Positions 1 to 5,988 of a stretch of DNA of 15,236 nucleotides are shown one piece after another (position 1 is the stretch's first letter; the number at the start of each line of letters is the position of its first letter). A program made the position numbers and the translations under genes. The notes under the pieces were generated by a model. That model saw nothing but the letters and a program-made list of their open reading frames with translations. It had not been told where the DNA came from and searched no databases. Source of the DNA: Myxococcota bacterium (GTDB lineage: Bacteria; Myxococcota_C; UBA6777); NCBI GenBank assembly GCA_963169055.1, contig CAUJFU010000073.1:1-15236 (forward strand), read 5' to 3'.

Positions 1-1
1 A

Positions 2-469
2 CCCCAAAGCGCGCAAACCTTCCACTACGCCATGCCTGTTCATTGCAACAACATCCTGATCAACGCCGTCGCGATCCAACCGGGACAACACGGCAAGCCC
101 CAAGCCGATAAGCGCTTCCCTTGGCTCCAATGGCGCGTCACGGCCTTTCAATCTCCCCTTGTCCGCGTCATGATCTACAACAGTTCTCCCGATCATGCGG
201 TTCTCTTTGGCCTTGATGTCATCGGCTTTCTCTGCGCCACCCGCAAGATATCCGTCCACCGCATCCAATTCCGCCAACCTCTTCTCCCCGGGCGACCCCA
301 TATCCAAACCATCCGAATGCGCGAGATCTGCGAAGATGTCCGCGTCCAAGTCCGTCCCATCGGCATCTTGCGCCGCAAACCAAACCACACCAACCCACAA
401 CCCACCAACCCACAACCCACCAACCCACAACCCACCAACCCACAACCCGGACTCCCGGGCGAGATCTGA
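2..469 (+). CDS. Hypothetical protein, C-terminal part only, with PTNPQ repeat tail
   Basis: This frame is open from the left edge to a TGA at 467-469, so the start lies outside the window. About 125 residues of mixed composition precede a tail of four PTNPQ units encoded by the 389-448 minisatellite. I do not recognise a family. I prefer the plus strand because the codons (ATC, GTC, CGC, CAA) match the confident genes here, and because C-rich repeats also lie on the coding strand of the transporter and mnmE. The codon-aligned minus frame is open over the same stretch, but it is very acidic and looks like the antisense images of the confident genes. It also has no start with a ribosome-binding site. 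The coding strand is therefore probable, not certain. Confidence 0.42.
   Translation, partial: PQSAQTFHYAMPVHCNNILINAVAIQPGQHGKPQADKRFPWLQWRVTAFQSPLVRVMIYNSSPDHAVLFGLDVIGFLCATRKISVHRIQFRQPLLPGRPHIQTIRMREICEDVRVQVRPIGILRRKPNHTNPQPTNPQPTNPQPTNPQPGLPGEI
389..448 (+). repeat. 15-bp minisatellite, four units
   Basis: Four exact tandem copies of ACCAACCCACAACCC. Each unit is a whole number of codons, so the plus frame reads PTNPQ repeated and stays open. The array is preceded by AAACCAAACCACA (377-389), which also precedes the low-complexity insert in mnmE at 9469-9481. Confidence 0.95.
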
Positions 470-540
470 TTCCGCCTTTTCCGTGCTTTATACGATATCC
501 AAGAGAAGTGTGCTCAAAGGGCAGGTGCGATCTGCTGTAG

Positions 541-579
541 ACGCCCTGTAGTTGGGCAGCCCCCTGTGGCTGCCCCTAC
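541..579 (-). repeat. Dispersed 39-bp hairpin repeat, copy 1
   Basis: The core is GGGCAGCC - CCCTGT - GGCTGCCC at 554-575, a perfect 8-bp stem with a 6-nt loop, extended by GTAG/CTAC at the outside. Read on the minus strand, the whole 39 bases match the copy at 5909-5947 except for the loop, which is inverted (ACAGGG here, CCCTGT there), and three bases between the ...CCCAAC and AGGGCGT blocks. Confidence 0.85.
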
Positions 580-586
580 GTTTTTT
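548..586 (+). terminator. Probable rho-independent terminator formed by the hairpin repeat
   Basis: On the plus strand the 8-bp G/C-rich stem, extended by GTAG/CTAC, is followed after one base by six T residues (581-586). This would end transcription of the first frame. The other copy of the same hairpin has no T-run on either strand, so terminator activity would be a property of this copy only. Confidence 0.55.
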
Positions 587-683
587 CGATCACGTAGTGG
601 GCGGATTTCGTATGACGAAGCGTGAAACTCCCTTCGGTCGCTTTGCGTGGACTCTTCTTTGCTTTATCACCCGACAGGCTCTC

Positions 684-712
684 TTGACAGGTGGTGCGGC
701 CCCGAGGATATC
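684..712 (+). promoter_or_regulatory. Candidate sigma70-type promoter of the transporter gene
   Basis: TTGACA at 684-689 is a perfect -35 match. A spacer of 17 bases leads to GATATC, a poor -10 that matches three of six consensus positions. It lies about 65 bases before the transporter start. The weak -10 keeps confidence low. Confidence 0.3.
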
Positions 713-776
713 CGTTGTATTCGCTGCTCCGTTTTGCCTTGTGTGTTGCTGATTTGTACAAAACAAAGGATCGCTG

Positions 777-2378
777 ATGTACTTTAACATCGTCTCATTC
801 TTCGGATTCTTCGGCTTTATCTTGGTGGCATGGTTGTTTTCGAGCCATCGTCGAGTGATCAATCTTTCGCTGCTTTTGTGGGGGGTCTTGCTGCAATTTG
901 TGTTCGGTGCGGTGGTGTTTTTGTTGCCGGCGGGTCGGCGCTTTTTTTCGTTCCTCAACGACGGGGTGTTTTCGTTGCTTTCACACGCGAACGAAGGCGT
1001 CTCGTTTGTCTTTGGCCGTTTGGCCCTACCACCGGGGCAAAAAGACTCATTGGGCGTTTTTCTCGCTTTCCAAGTGCTACCTGCTGCGGTGTTTTTCGCA
1101 GCGATCGTGGCGTTCCTTTACCACATCGGATTCATGCCGATGTTGATCCGCTTCTTTTCGAGGCTGTTTACAGGTTTGATGCGTGTCAGCGGGGCGGAAT
1201 CGTTGTGTGTATCGAGCAACATCTTTGTGGGCGTCGAATCTTCGCTGACGATCCGCCCCTATCTCTCGACCATGACACGTTCGGAGCTTTGCACTATCTT
1301 GACCGCAGGGATGGCCACCATCGCATCCACGGTGCTTGCGCTGTATGCTTCGTTTCTACAACAAAGCTTCCCACAGATCGCAGGGCATCTGATCTCCGCT
1401 TCGATTGTCTCGGCTCCTGCTGCGTTGATGATCTCAAAGCTGCTCTTGCCCGAAACCGAAACACCCCAAACCCTCGGTCAAGAAGTCAAAAGTGAAGAGT
1501 CTCATTATGAAAACAGCATCGAATCTTTGATCAAAGGCTCGATGGAAGGGGCGAAACTCGCGGTGGGTATTGGCGCGACCTTGATCACGTTTGTGAGCCT
1601 TGTTGCACTCGCCAACAGCTTCGTCGGATGGACGGGTCAAAGCCTTGGTGCGCCCCACCAAAGCCTCCAAAGTCTCGCAAGCTACGCCTTTTATCCATTG
1701 GTGCTCCTGATGGGTGTCCCCACCCAAGATGCTTGGTCTGTGTCCCATCTGCTCGCGACGCGCACCTTTCTCACCGAATTTCCCTGCTATCTCGAACTCT
1801 CCAAAATGCTCCAACAAGGCACTCTCCACGATCCACGCTCCGCAGTCATCGCGGTATACGCACTTTGCGGCTTCGCCCACATCCCGTCCCTTGGCATCTT
1901 TGTGGGCGGCATGGCCGCCATCGCCCCCGAACGCGCCCGCGATCTTAGCGCCGTCGCCTTTCGTGCCTTGTTTGCTGCAACACTCGCCTGCATGATGACA
2001 GGCGCTCTTGCGGGCGTCTTCTATCACGGCCAAGACACCATCCTCATCCGCCAACCCGCCCGTCGCACCGCCCCCCAGCATCCCGCAAACTCTGCACACA
2101 CGCACAAATCTCCCCGTCGTATCGCCCCCCAGCATCGCACAACATCGAAACTCCCCGATGTACGGACAACAACACGTTCACCTGCACAGCCATCCCTCAC
2201 ACAGCCCGCTCTCCAACCCGCCGCACAGCCCGCTCTCCAACGCACCTCCCAACCCGCTGCACAGCCCACTCTCCACATCACCTCCCAACCCGCCGCACAA
2301 CCCCACAAACAAGACTCCGCGCAGCCCACAAACAAGACTCCGCCAACGGCCTCTCGTCCTGCGGGATGGCGACCATAG
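777..2378 (+). CDS. Concentrative nucleoside transporter (CNT/NupC family) with long Pro/Gln-rich tail
   Basis: Inner-membrane, ion-coupled nucleoside uptake is the established role of this family. The first ~420 residues are a hydrophobic multi-span protein with the family signatures: FAFQVLP, LYHIGFMP, SGAESL (139-143), the IRPYL block, TRSEL, TAGMATIAS, SAPAALM and a following LLLPETETP. The substrate-loop motif usually written QTEAPL reads VESSL here (E154 kept, Gln/Thr absent), so substrate preference cannot be assigned. From about residue 425 to 533 the protein continues as a polar Pro/Gln/Ala/Thr tail built from tandem repeats, beyond the normal end of the family. ATG 777 follows AAAGGA by six bases. 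It appears to be a single-gene unit; a 12-bp hairpin straddles its stop. Confidence 0.92.
   Translation: MYFNIVSFFGFFGFILVAWLFSSHRRVINLSLLLWGVLLQFVFGAVVFLLPAGRRFFSFLNDGVFSLLSHANEGVSFVFGRLALPPGQKDSLGVFLAFQVLPAAVFFAAIVAFLYHIGFMPMLIRFFSRLFTGLMRVSGAESLCVSSNIFVGVESSLTIRPYLSTMTRSELCTILTAGMATIASTVLALYASFLQQSFPQIAGHLISASIVSAPAALMISKLLLPETETPQTLGQEVKSEESHYENSIESLIKGSMEGAKLAVGIGATLITFVSLVALANSFVGWTGQSLGAPHQSLQSLASYAFYPLVLLMGVPTQDAWSVSHLLATRTFLTEFPCYLELSKMLQQGTLHDPRSAVIAVYALCGFAHIPSLGIFVGGMAAIAPERARDLSAVAFRALFAATLACMMTGALAGVFYHGQDTILIRQPARRTAPQHPANSAHTHKSPRRIAPQHRTTSKLPDVRTTTRSPAQPSLTQPALQPAAQPALQRTSQPAAQPTLHITSQPAAQPHKQDSAQPTNKTPPTASRPAGWRP
2200..2345 (+). repeat. Imperfect 24/36-bp tandem repeat coding the transporter tail
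   Basis: CACAGCCCGCTCTCCAAC-type units begin at 2200, 2224, 2260 and (diverged) 2296, giving periods of 24, 36 and 36 bases, all multiples of three. A second pair, built on CCCACAAACAAGACTCCGC, follows at about 2303-2344. The encoded peptide repeats are of the AAQPALQ / TSQPAAQP type. The repeats keep the frame open to the stop at 2376-2378. Confidence 0.8.
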
Positions 2379-2398
2379 ACAAAACATCGCCATCCCGC
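2361..2398 (+). terminator. Strong hairpin across the transporter stop codon
   Basis: GCGGGATGGCGA (2361-2372) pairs perfectly with TCGCCATCCCGC (2387-2398) around a 14-base loop that contains the TAG stop. There is no T-run after it, so it may be a rho-assisted terminator or a structure protecting the mRNA 3' end rather than a classic intrinsic terminator. Confidence 0.55.
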
Positions 2399-2430
2399 GT
2401 ACAACACCTAACGAACGCACGCACGCACCT

Positions 2431-2451
2431 CTTGGCGCGCTTCTTGCCAAG
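2431..2451 (+). other. Second hairpin between transporter and lipoprotein genes
   Basis: CTTGGC (2431-2436) and GCCAAG (2446-2451) can form a 6-bp stem with a 9-base loop, 42 bases upstream of the lipoprotein start. No T-run follows. It may be incidental or part of the 5' leader of the next gene. Confidence 0.3.
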
Positions 2452-2493
2452 CACTGAGCCTGCTCGCACAGACCCAGCAAAGGAGTTTTTCGG

Positions 2494-3348
2494 ATGAGAT
2501 CGACCTACAAACACCCTATTTTTCGTCTTTTTCTTGTGATGTCTTTGGCCCTGCCCTTGTTTGGCTGCAAAACCCTTTCAGCCCTGCTCGACAGCGCCTA
2601 CCAAAAACCCAAGATGCAGTATGTTCGGATGCGCTTACGCGATATCTCTTTCCAAGGCGTCAGTACGGACTTTGACTTCACCCTCACCAACCCCAACTCC
2701 GTCGGCGTCACCTTTGCAACCATCGCCTACAAGCTCGATATCGACGGATCTACCTTGTTCCAAGGGCGTGCGGATCGTGGCGTCACCATCGCCGCCAACG
2801 CCACCAGCCCGATCACCGTCCCCTTCGACATCCAATACAAGCGTTTTGTCAAAGCCTTAATGTCTTTCTTCCAAGACAAACGCTCTGTTCGCTACGATCT
2901 TGCCGTGACCTTCGGCGTCAAAGTGCCTGTTCTTGGTGTGGTAGACTTTCCCTTTACGCTCACAGGAAACATCCCTGTACCCCGTTTGCCCGAAGTTTCC
3001 GTCGAAAGCGTCTCCCCGCCTCAAATCAATCCCTTTCCTCCCACCGCCACCTTTAGCTTCCGTCTCAAACTGACCAACCGCGCCGATTTCCCCATTGCGC
3101 TCAAAGGCTTCCAATACGGCATCGAAGTGAGCGGGGCCAATCTTGGCGGCGGACAAACCACCGCACAACAACTTGGCGGCGGAAGACACACGATCTTGGA
3201 CGTTCCTCTCAACGTCAACCTGATCCAAGTCGGCTTCGCCGTCGCCAACGCCATCCGCAGCAAACAGTTTCCTTATCGCCTTCGTGGAGCCATCGACCTC
3301 GGCATGTTCCAATTGCCTGTTGATGTCGGTGGCAACGTGAAGTTCTAA
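2494..3348 (+). CDS. LEA2/WHy-domain lipoprotein
   Basis: A 284-residue lipoprotein: basic N-terminus, hydrophobic stretch, then the lipobox L22-F23-G24-C25, so Cys25 should be lipidated and the protein anchored to a membrane facing the periplasm. The mature part looks like two related beta-rich repeats of the LEA type 2 / WHy kind. The first (about 45-150) has the typical FDFTLTNPNSVGV pattern, and the second (about 165-280) has FRLKLTNRADFPIAL. Bacterial members of this family are envelope lipoproteins linked to desiccation or stress, but the role of this one is unknown. AAAGGAG (2479-2485) lies eight bases before ATG 2494. It is convergent with ftsA, with a dispersed repeat between them. 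Confidence 0.82.
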   Translation: MRSTYKHPIFRLFLVMSLALPLFGCKTLSALLDSAYQKPKMQYVRMRLRDISFQGVSTDFDFTLTNPNSVGVTFATIAYKLDIDGSTLFQGRADRGVTIAANATSPITVPFDIQYKRFVKALMSFFQDKRSVRYDLAVTFGVKVPVLGVVDFPFTLTGNIPVPRLPEVSVESVSPPQINPFPPTATFSFRLKLTNRADFPIALKGFQYGIEVSGANLGGGQTTAQQLGGGRHTILDVPLNVNLIQVGFAVANAIRSKQFPYRLRGAIDLGMFQLPVDVGGNVKF

Positions 3349-3416
3349 ACCAACCGCGCACAAACACCCCTGCCTCCCCAACCTCCAAATCTCTGCCTTC
3401 TCAATACAGCACTTAT

Positions 3417-3548
3417 GCGGCTGACAAAAAAACCCGTGTTCGCGCCCCTTCAAGCGACAGCGTCGTTGGTTTGGAAAGCAGTGATCTGTTCGCCAAATAC
3501 GGGGTCAAGGGGCGACAGTCCCTTGCGGGGTGTGGGGTGGAACCCCAC
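3417..3548 (+). repeat. Dispersed two-hairpin element, copy A
   Basis: About 132 bases in the gap between the convergent lipoprotein and ftsA genes. The left end is GCGGCTGACAAAAA followed by CCCGTGTTCGCG. The right end has two hairpins: CAAGGG...CCCTTG (about 3506-3525) and GTGGGG-TGGAA-CCCCAC (3532-3548). A second copy lies at 13523-13655 with the same 85-base spacing from left end to first hairpin. No T-run follows either hairpin. The rest of the 3349-3578 gap holds nothing else I can support. Confidence 0.8.
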
Positions 3549-3578
3549 AAACACCATCCTATTGCGTAAGTCTTCTTA

Positions 3579-4841
3579 TCATGTAAAAAAAGACGCAAAG
3601 CGCTGATAAAGATGTTGCAGGTTGTTTCGGAAGGAGCCAAACCGACGGGGCGGGGTAGAAAAAGAGCCGATGTATGGGTCTTGTTGAAGGCGAAGACCAA
3701 ACAACAAGAGTCCGATGGCGGTTGAATAGACAGGGCTGCGTACAACCTCGGTCAATCCGCCGATATGGTTTTGGGGGACACCTTGTCGAACAGGAAGCCC
3801 TGTGATCTCTTCGGCGATCTGCGAGATGCCTTCGAGTTTGGTGCATCCACCCGTTAAGACAAGGCCCGAAGCGATGCCTTTTTCGTATCCAGATCGGCGA
3901 AGCTCGTCGTTGATCATCGCGAAGATCTCTTCGACACGGGGCTGGATGACTTCTGCAAGCAAAATGCGCGGCTGTTCGCGGTTTCGCCGCCCTGCCACCC
4001 CCGGAACCAAAAAGTGTTCGTCCTGACGAACCAGCGCGGTGGTTGCACAGCCATAACGCATCTTGATCGTCTCTGCTTCTTGCGAAGGCGTACTCAAACT
4101 CGTGGCGATATCGTTGGTGATCTGATTCCCTCCAACGGGAAGAACGGCGGTATGAACGATGTTGCCGTGTTCGATGATCACGAGATCCGTCGTTCCCGCG
4201 CCGATATCGACCAAAGCAACGCCAAGATCGCGTTCATCTTCGTGCAGAAGTGCTTCGCTTGCAGCGAGCGCGTTGAGGATCAAAGAACTGACGCGCAGTT
4301 GGCTTTGTTGAACACAACGATTGATATTTTCGAGCCGAGCCGCAGCAGCCGTGACAAGATGAACCCGCGCTTCCATCCGCACCCCGCTCATCCCGAGTGG
4401 CTTGACGATTCCGTCTTGTTCGTCGATCACGAATTCTTGGGGGAGGGTATGCAAAAGCTGCACATTCTGGTCGAACTGAACCGCTCTTGCGGCATCGATG
4501 ACACGTCGGATATCGAGATCCCGCACCACGCGCTCCGAAAGCGGAACCACGCCGCTGCTGTTGCTGCTGCGGATATGGTTTCCTGTGACGTTGACGTACA
4601 CTTCATGGATCGCGCAACCCGCCATCATCTCGGCTTCACGAACAGCCTCGCGGATGCCTCGACGGGTTTCTTCGATATCCGTAATCTGGCCTCGCGTCAC
4701 ACCCCGCGACGGATGCGAGCCGACACCGATCACGTCGATGTCGCCATCTTCGGTGAGTTCACCGACGACAACACACGTCTTGGATGTTCCGATATCAAGG
4801 CCAGCAAGGATCACATCTCGGTGGATACGGGGTTTGATCAT
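3579..4841 (-). CDS. ftsA: Cell division protein FtsA
   Basis: FtsA is the actin-like ATPase that tethers FtsZ filaments to the inner membrane and recruits later divisome proteins. The 420-residue protein has the phosphate-1 motif LDIGTSK (15-21), phosphate-2 DIGAGTTD (212-219), the adenosine motif TGG (330-332), and a C-terminal segment LQHLYQRFASFFT that fits the membrane-targeting helix. I chose ATG 4841 over an in-frame TTG two codons upstream (4847), because ATG is the better start and has a GAG eight bases before it. It lies 24 bases after the ftsQ stop, so the two are probably co-transcribed. ftsZ, the usual next gene, is absent: the next gene is the convergent lipoprotein. Confidence 0.96.
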   Translation of the reverse strand: MIKPRIHRDVILAGLDIGTSKTCVVVGELTEDGDIDVIGVGSHPSRGVTRGQITDIEETRRGIREAVREAEMMAGCAIHEVYVNVTGNHIRSSNSSGVVPLSERVVRDLDIRRVIDAARAVQFDQNVQLLHTLPQEFVIDEQDGIVKPLGMSGVRMEARVHLVTAAAARLENINRCVQQSQLRVSSLILNALAASEALLHEDERDLGVALVDIGAGTTDLVIIEHGNIVHTAVLPVGGNQITNDIATSLSTPSQEAETIKMRYGCATTALVRQDEHFLVPGVAGRRNREQPRILLAEVIQPRVEEIFAMINDELRRSGYEKGIASGLVLTGGCTKLEGISQIAEEITGLPVRQGVPQNHIGGLTEVVRSPVYSTAIGLLLFGLRLQQDPYIGSFSTPPRRFGSFRNNLQHLYQRFASFFT

Positions 4842-4865
4842 GGGCAATACTCGACTTTTGAATGA

Positions 4866-5723
4866 TTAGGGCTTGGGCGTGCTTGGCAACGGGACGGCTC
4901 CCGCAAGTTGAACGGCCACACGCTGTGGATTTTCTTGTTGATTGGCGTAGAGATAGCGCAATGAGTGAACGCCTTGTTGTGCAAAATAGGCGTAGATCTG
5001 ATGAACGCGTTGCAGGCGTTGGTGGTATTGATCGTGACCGAGATAAATCCGACCATCGCCCGCATGCAAGATATAGCCAAGAACTGGGTCGACTTGCACT
5101 TCGGAAAGGCGCTTGAATTGCGTCAAGCGAAGGTGATCATACAGATCCCGCAGCGCAAGAGCTTGGCGAAAGAACGCACGAAAGGCTTTCGGATCACGAT
5201 CCACCTCTTTGCGATCAAGACCGCTGATGCGCAAAAGATCGCGAGCGGCTTGCGTGTCATAGACCCGCGCAAAGATCCGCCCTTCTTTGTCTAGAAAATA
5301 GGCGTGATCCAACTGCAAGACCGCTGCGGGCTGATACACCGCTACATCAAACACCAAACGATTGGGAAGCTCCCGTCGAATCCGAGAGCGGGCGATATGT
5401 GGGTAATCTCGCAAACGCTTCGCTGCCACCGAAAGATTCAGTGCAAGCAAGTTTTGGCCTCGCTGGATCCCTGCGATGCGCAACAATTGTTCGGCAGATA
5501 GCGGCTGTTTTGTGGAGATGATGACTTCACGCAGCGCAAAGAACGGACTTCGCAACGTAAAAGCATACGCTTGATGCACCAAAAAGATCAGCAACAACGG
5601 CCCAAGCAGCGGGCGACCAAAACGCACAAGCCGCGAAAACAATCGCGCTACGACCCGCACTCGCATCGCTGTAGGCACACGACGTCGATTTCGACGCTGG
5701 AAAGAAAACAACACAAACGGCAT
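4866..5723 (-). CDS. ftsQ: Cell division protein FtsQ
   Basis: FtsQ is a bitopic inner-membrane divisome protein that links early and late division factors through its periplasmic POTRA domain. This 285-residue protein has a basic cytoplasmic N-terminus, one membrane span at about residues 37-55, a POTRA-like segment starting near ALREVIIS and including the pattern IAGIQRGQNLLALN, and a following FtsQ beta domain (RRELPNRLVFDVAVYQPAA, then YFLDKEGRIF). The start at 5723 has GAGGG only three bases upstream, which is a poor site. Met20 is possible but has no better one. A 65-bp tandem repeat begins six bases upstream of the start codon, and ddl lies 265 bases further upstream. Confidence 0.92.
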   Translation of the reverse strand: MPFVLFSFQRRNRRRVPTAMRVRVVARLFSRLVRFGRPLLGPLLLIFLVHQAYAFTLRSPFFALREVIISTKQPLSAEQLLRIAGIQRGQNLLALNLSVAAKRLRDYPHIARSRIRRELPNRLVFDVAVYQPAAVLQLDHAYFLDKEGRIFARVYDTQAARDLLRISGLDRKEVDRDPKAFRAFFRQALALRDLYDHLRLTQFKRLSEVQVDPVLGYILHAGDGRIYLGHDQYHQRLQRVHQIYAYFAQQGVHSLRYLYANQQENPQRVAVQLAGAVPLPSTPKP

Positions 5724-5728
5724 GATCC

Positions 5729-5877
5729 CTCGCCTTATCGGTCTTTTGCGTTATAGCGAACCCACAACACCAGCACACCAAATCGCGTAATCGCTCGACC
5801 TATCGGTCTTTTTCGTTGCATCGAACTTGCAACATCAGCACACCAAGGCGCGTAAGCGTTCGCTCTATCGGTCTTTA
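5729..5877. repeat. 65-bp imperfect tandem repeat upstream of ftsQ
   Basis: Two full units (5729-5793, 5794-5858) and the beginning of a third (5859-5877). TATCGGTCTTT-type cores start at 5736, 5801 and 5866, exactly 65 apart. CAGCACACCA occurs at 5771 and 5836, also 65 apart. On the coding strand of ftsQ the cores read AAAGACCGATA, the nearest ending about 12 bases before the ftsQ start codon. It fills most of the ddl-ftsQ gap. Confidence 0.88.
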
Positions 5878-5908
5878 TACAAAATCCGCCCATCGTGTGC
5901 GCCGACAT

Positions 5909-5947
5909 GTAGGGGCAGCCCCCTGTGGCTGCCCAACAATAGGGCGT
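5909..5947 (+). repeat. Dispersed 39-bp hairpin repeat, copy 2
   Basis: GTAGGGGCAGCC - CCCTGT - GGCTGCCCAAC, then AGGGCGT, in the gap downstream of ddl. It is in the opposite orientation to copy 1 (541-579). The flanking blocks match in order and the 6-nt loop is inverted. There is no T-run on the ddl side, so an intrinsic terminator for ddl is not evident. Confidence 0.85.
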
Positions 5948-5988
5948 TTACACACGACCCTTCGATCGTACATCTTTCTGGGATCGTA

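Larger units (their letters stand above)
470..776. other. Intergenic region with hairpin repeat and possible promoter
   Basis: These 307 bases contain no frame I can support. They hold a dispersed hairpin repeat at 541-579 followed by a T-run, a weak promoter-like pair at 684-712, and the ribosome-binding site AAAGGA (765-770) of the transporter gene, six bases before its ATG. I looked for a purine riboswitch, since a nucleoside transporter follows, and saw no recognisable core. Confidence 0.6.

Noticed and set aside
389-448. CRISPR array
   Set aside because: Direct repeats of 15 bases without spacers; a minisatellite. The arrays at 2200-2345, 5729-5877 and 9505-9603 also lack unique spacers between conserved repeats.
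1-490. Long open frame on the minus strand over the first 490 bases
   Set aside because: It lines up codon for codon with the plus frame, is extremely Asp/Glu/Gly-rich like the antisense images of the confident genes here, and has no start with a ribosome-binding site. It remains a minor alternative.
590-776. Purine riboswitch before the nucleoside transporter
   Set aside because: I could not find the conserved junction sequences or a matching three-stem layout.
3463-3477. Segment TCGTTGGTTTGGAAA appearing inverted in element B (13578-13591)
   Set aside because: The two elements align without gaps in the same orientation through this segment, so an internal inversion is not needed. Element B simply contains an imperfect palindrome there.
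4014-4865. 284-codon plus-strand frame opposite ftsA
   Set aside because: Exact codon-register antisense of ftsA, which is certain from its motifs.
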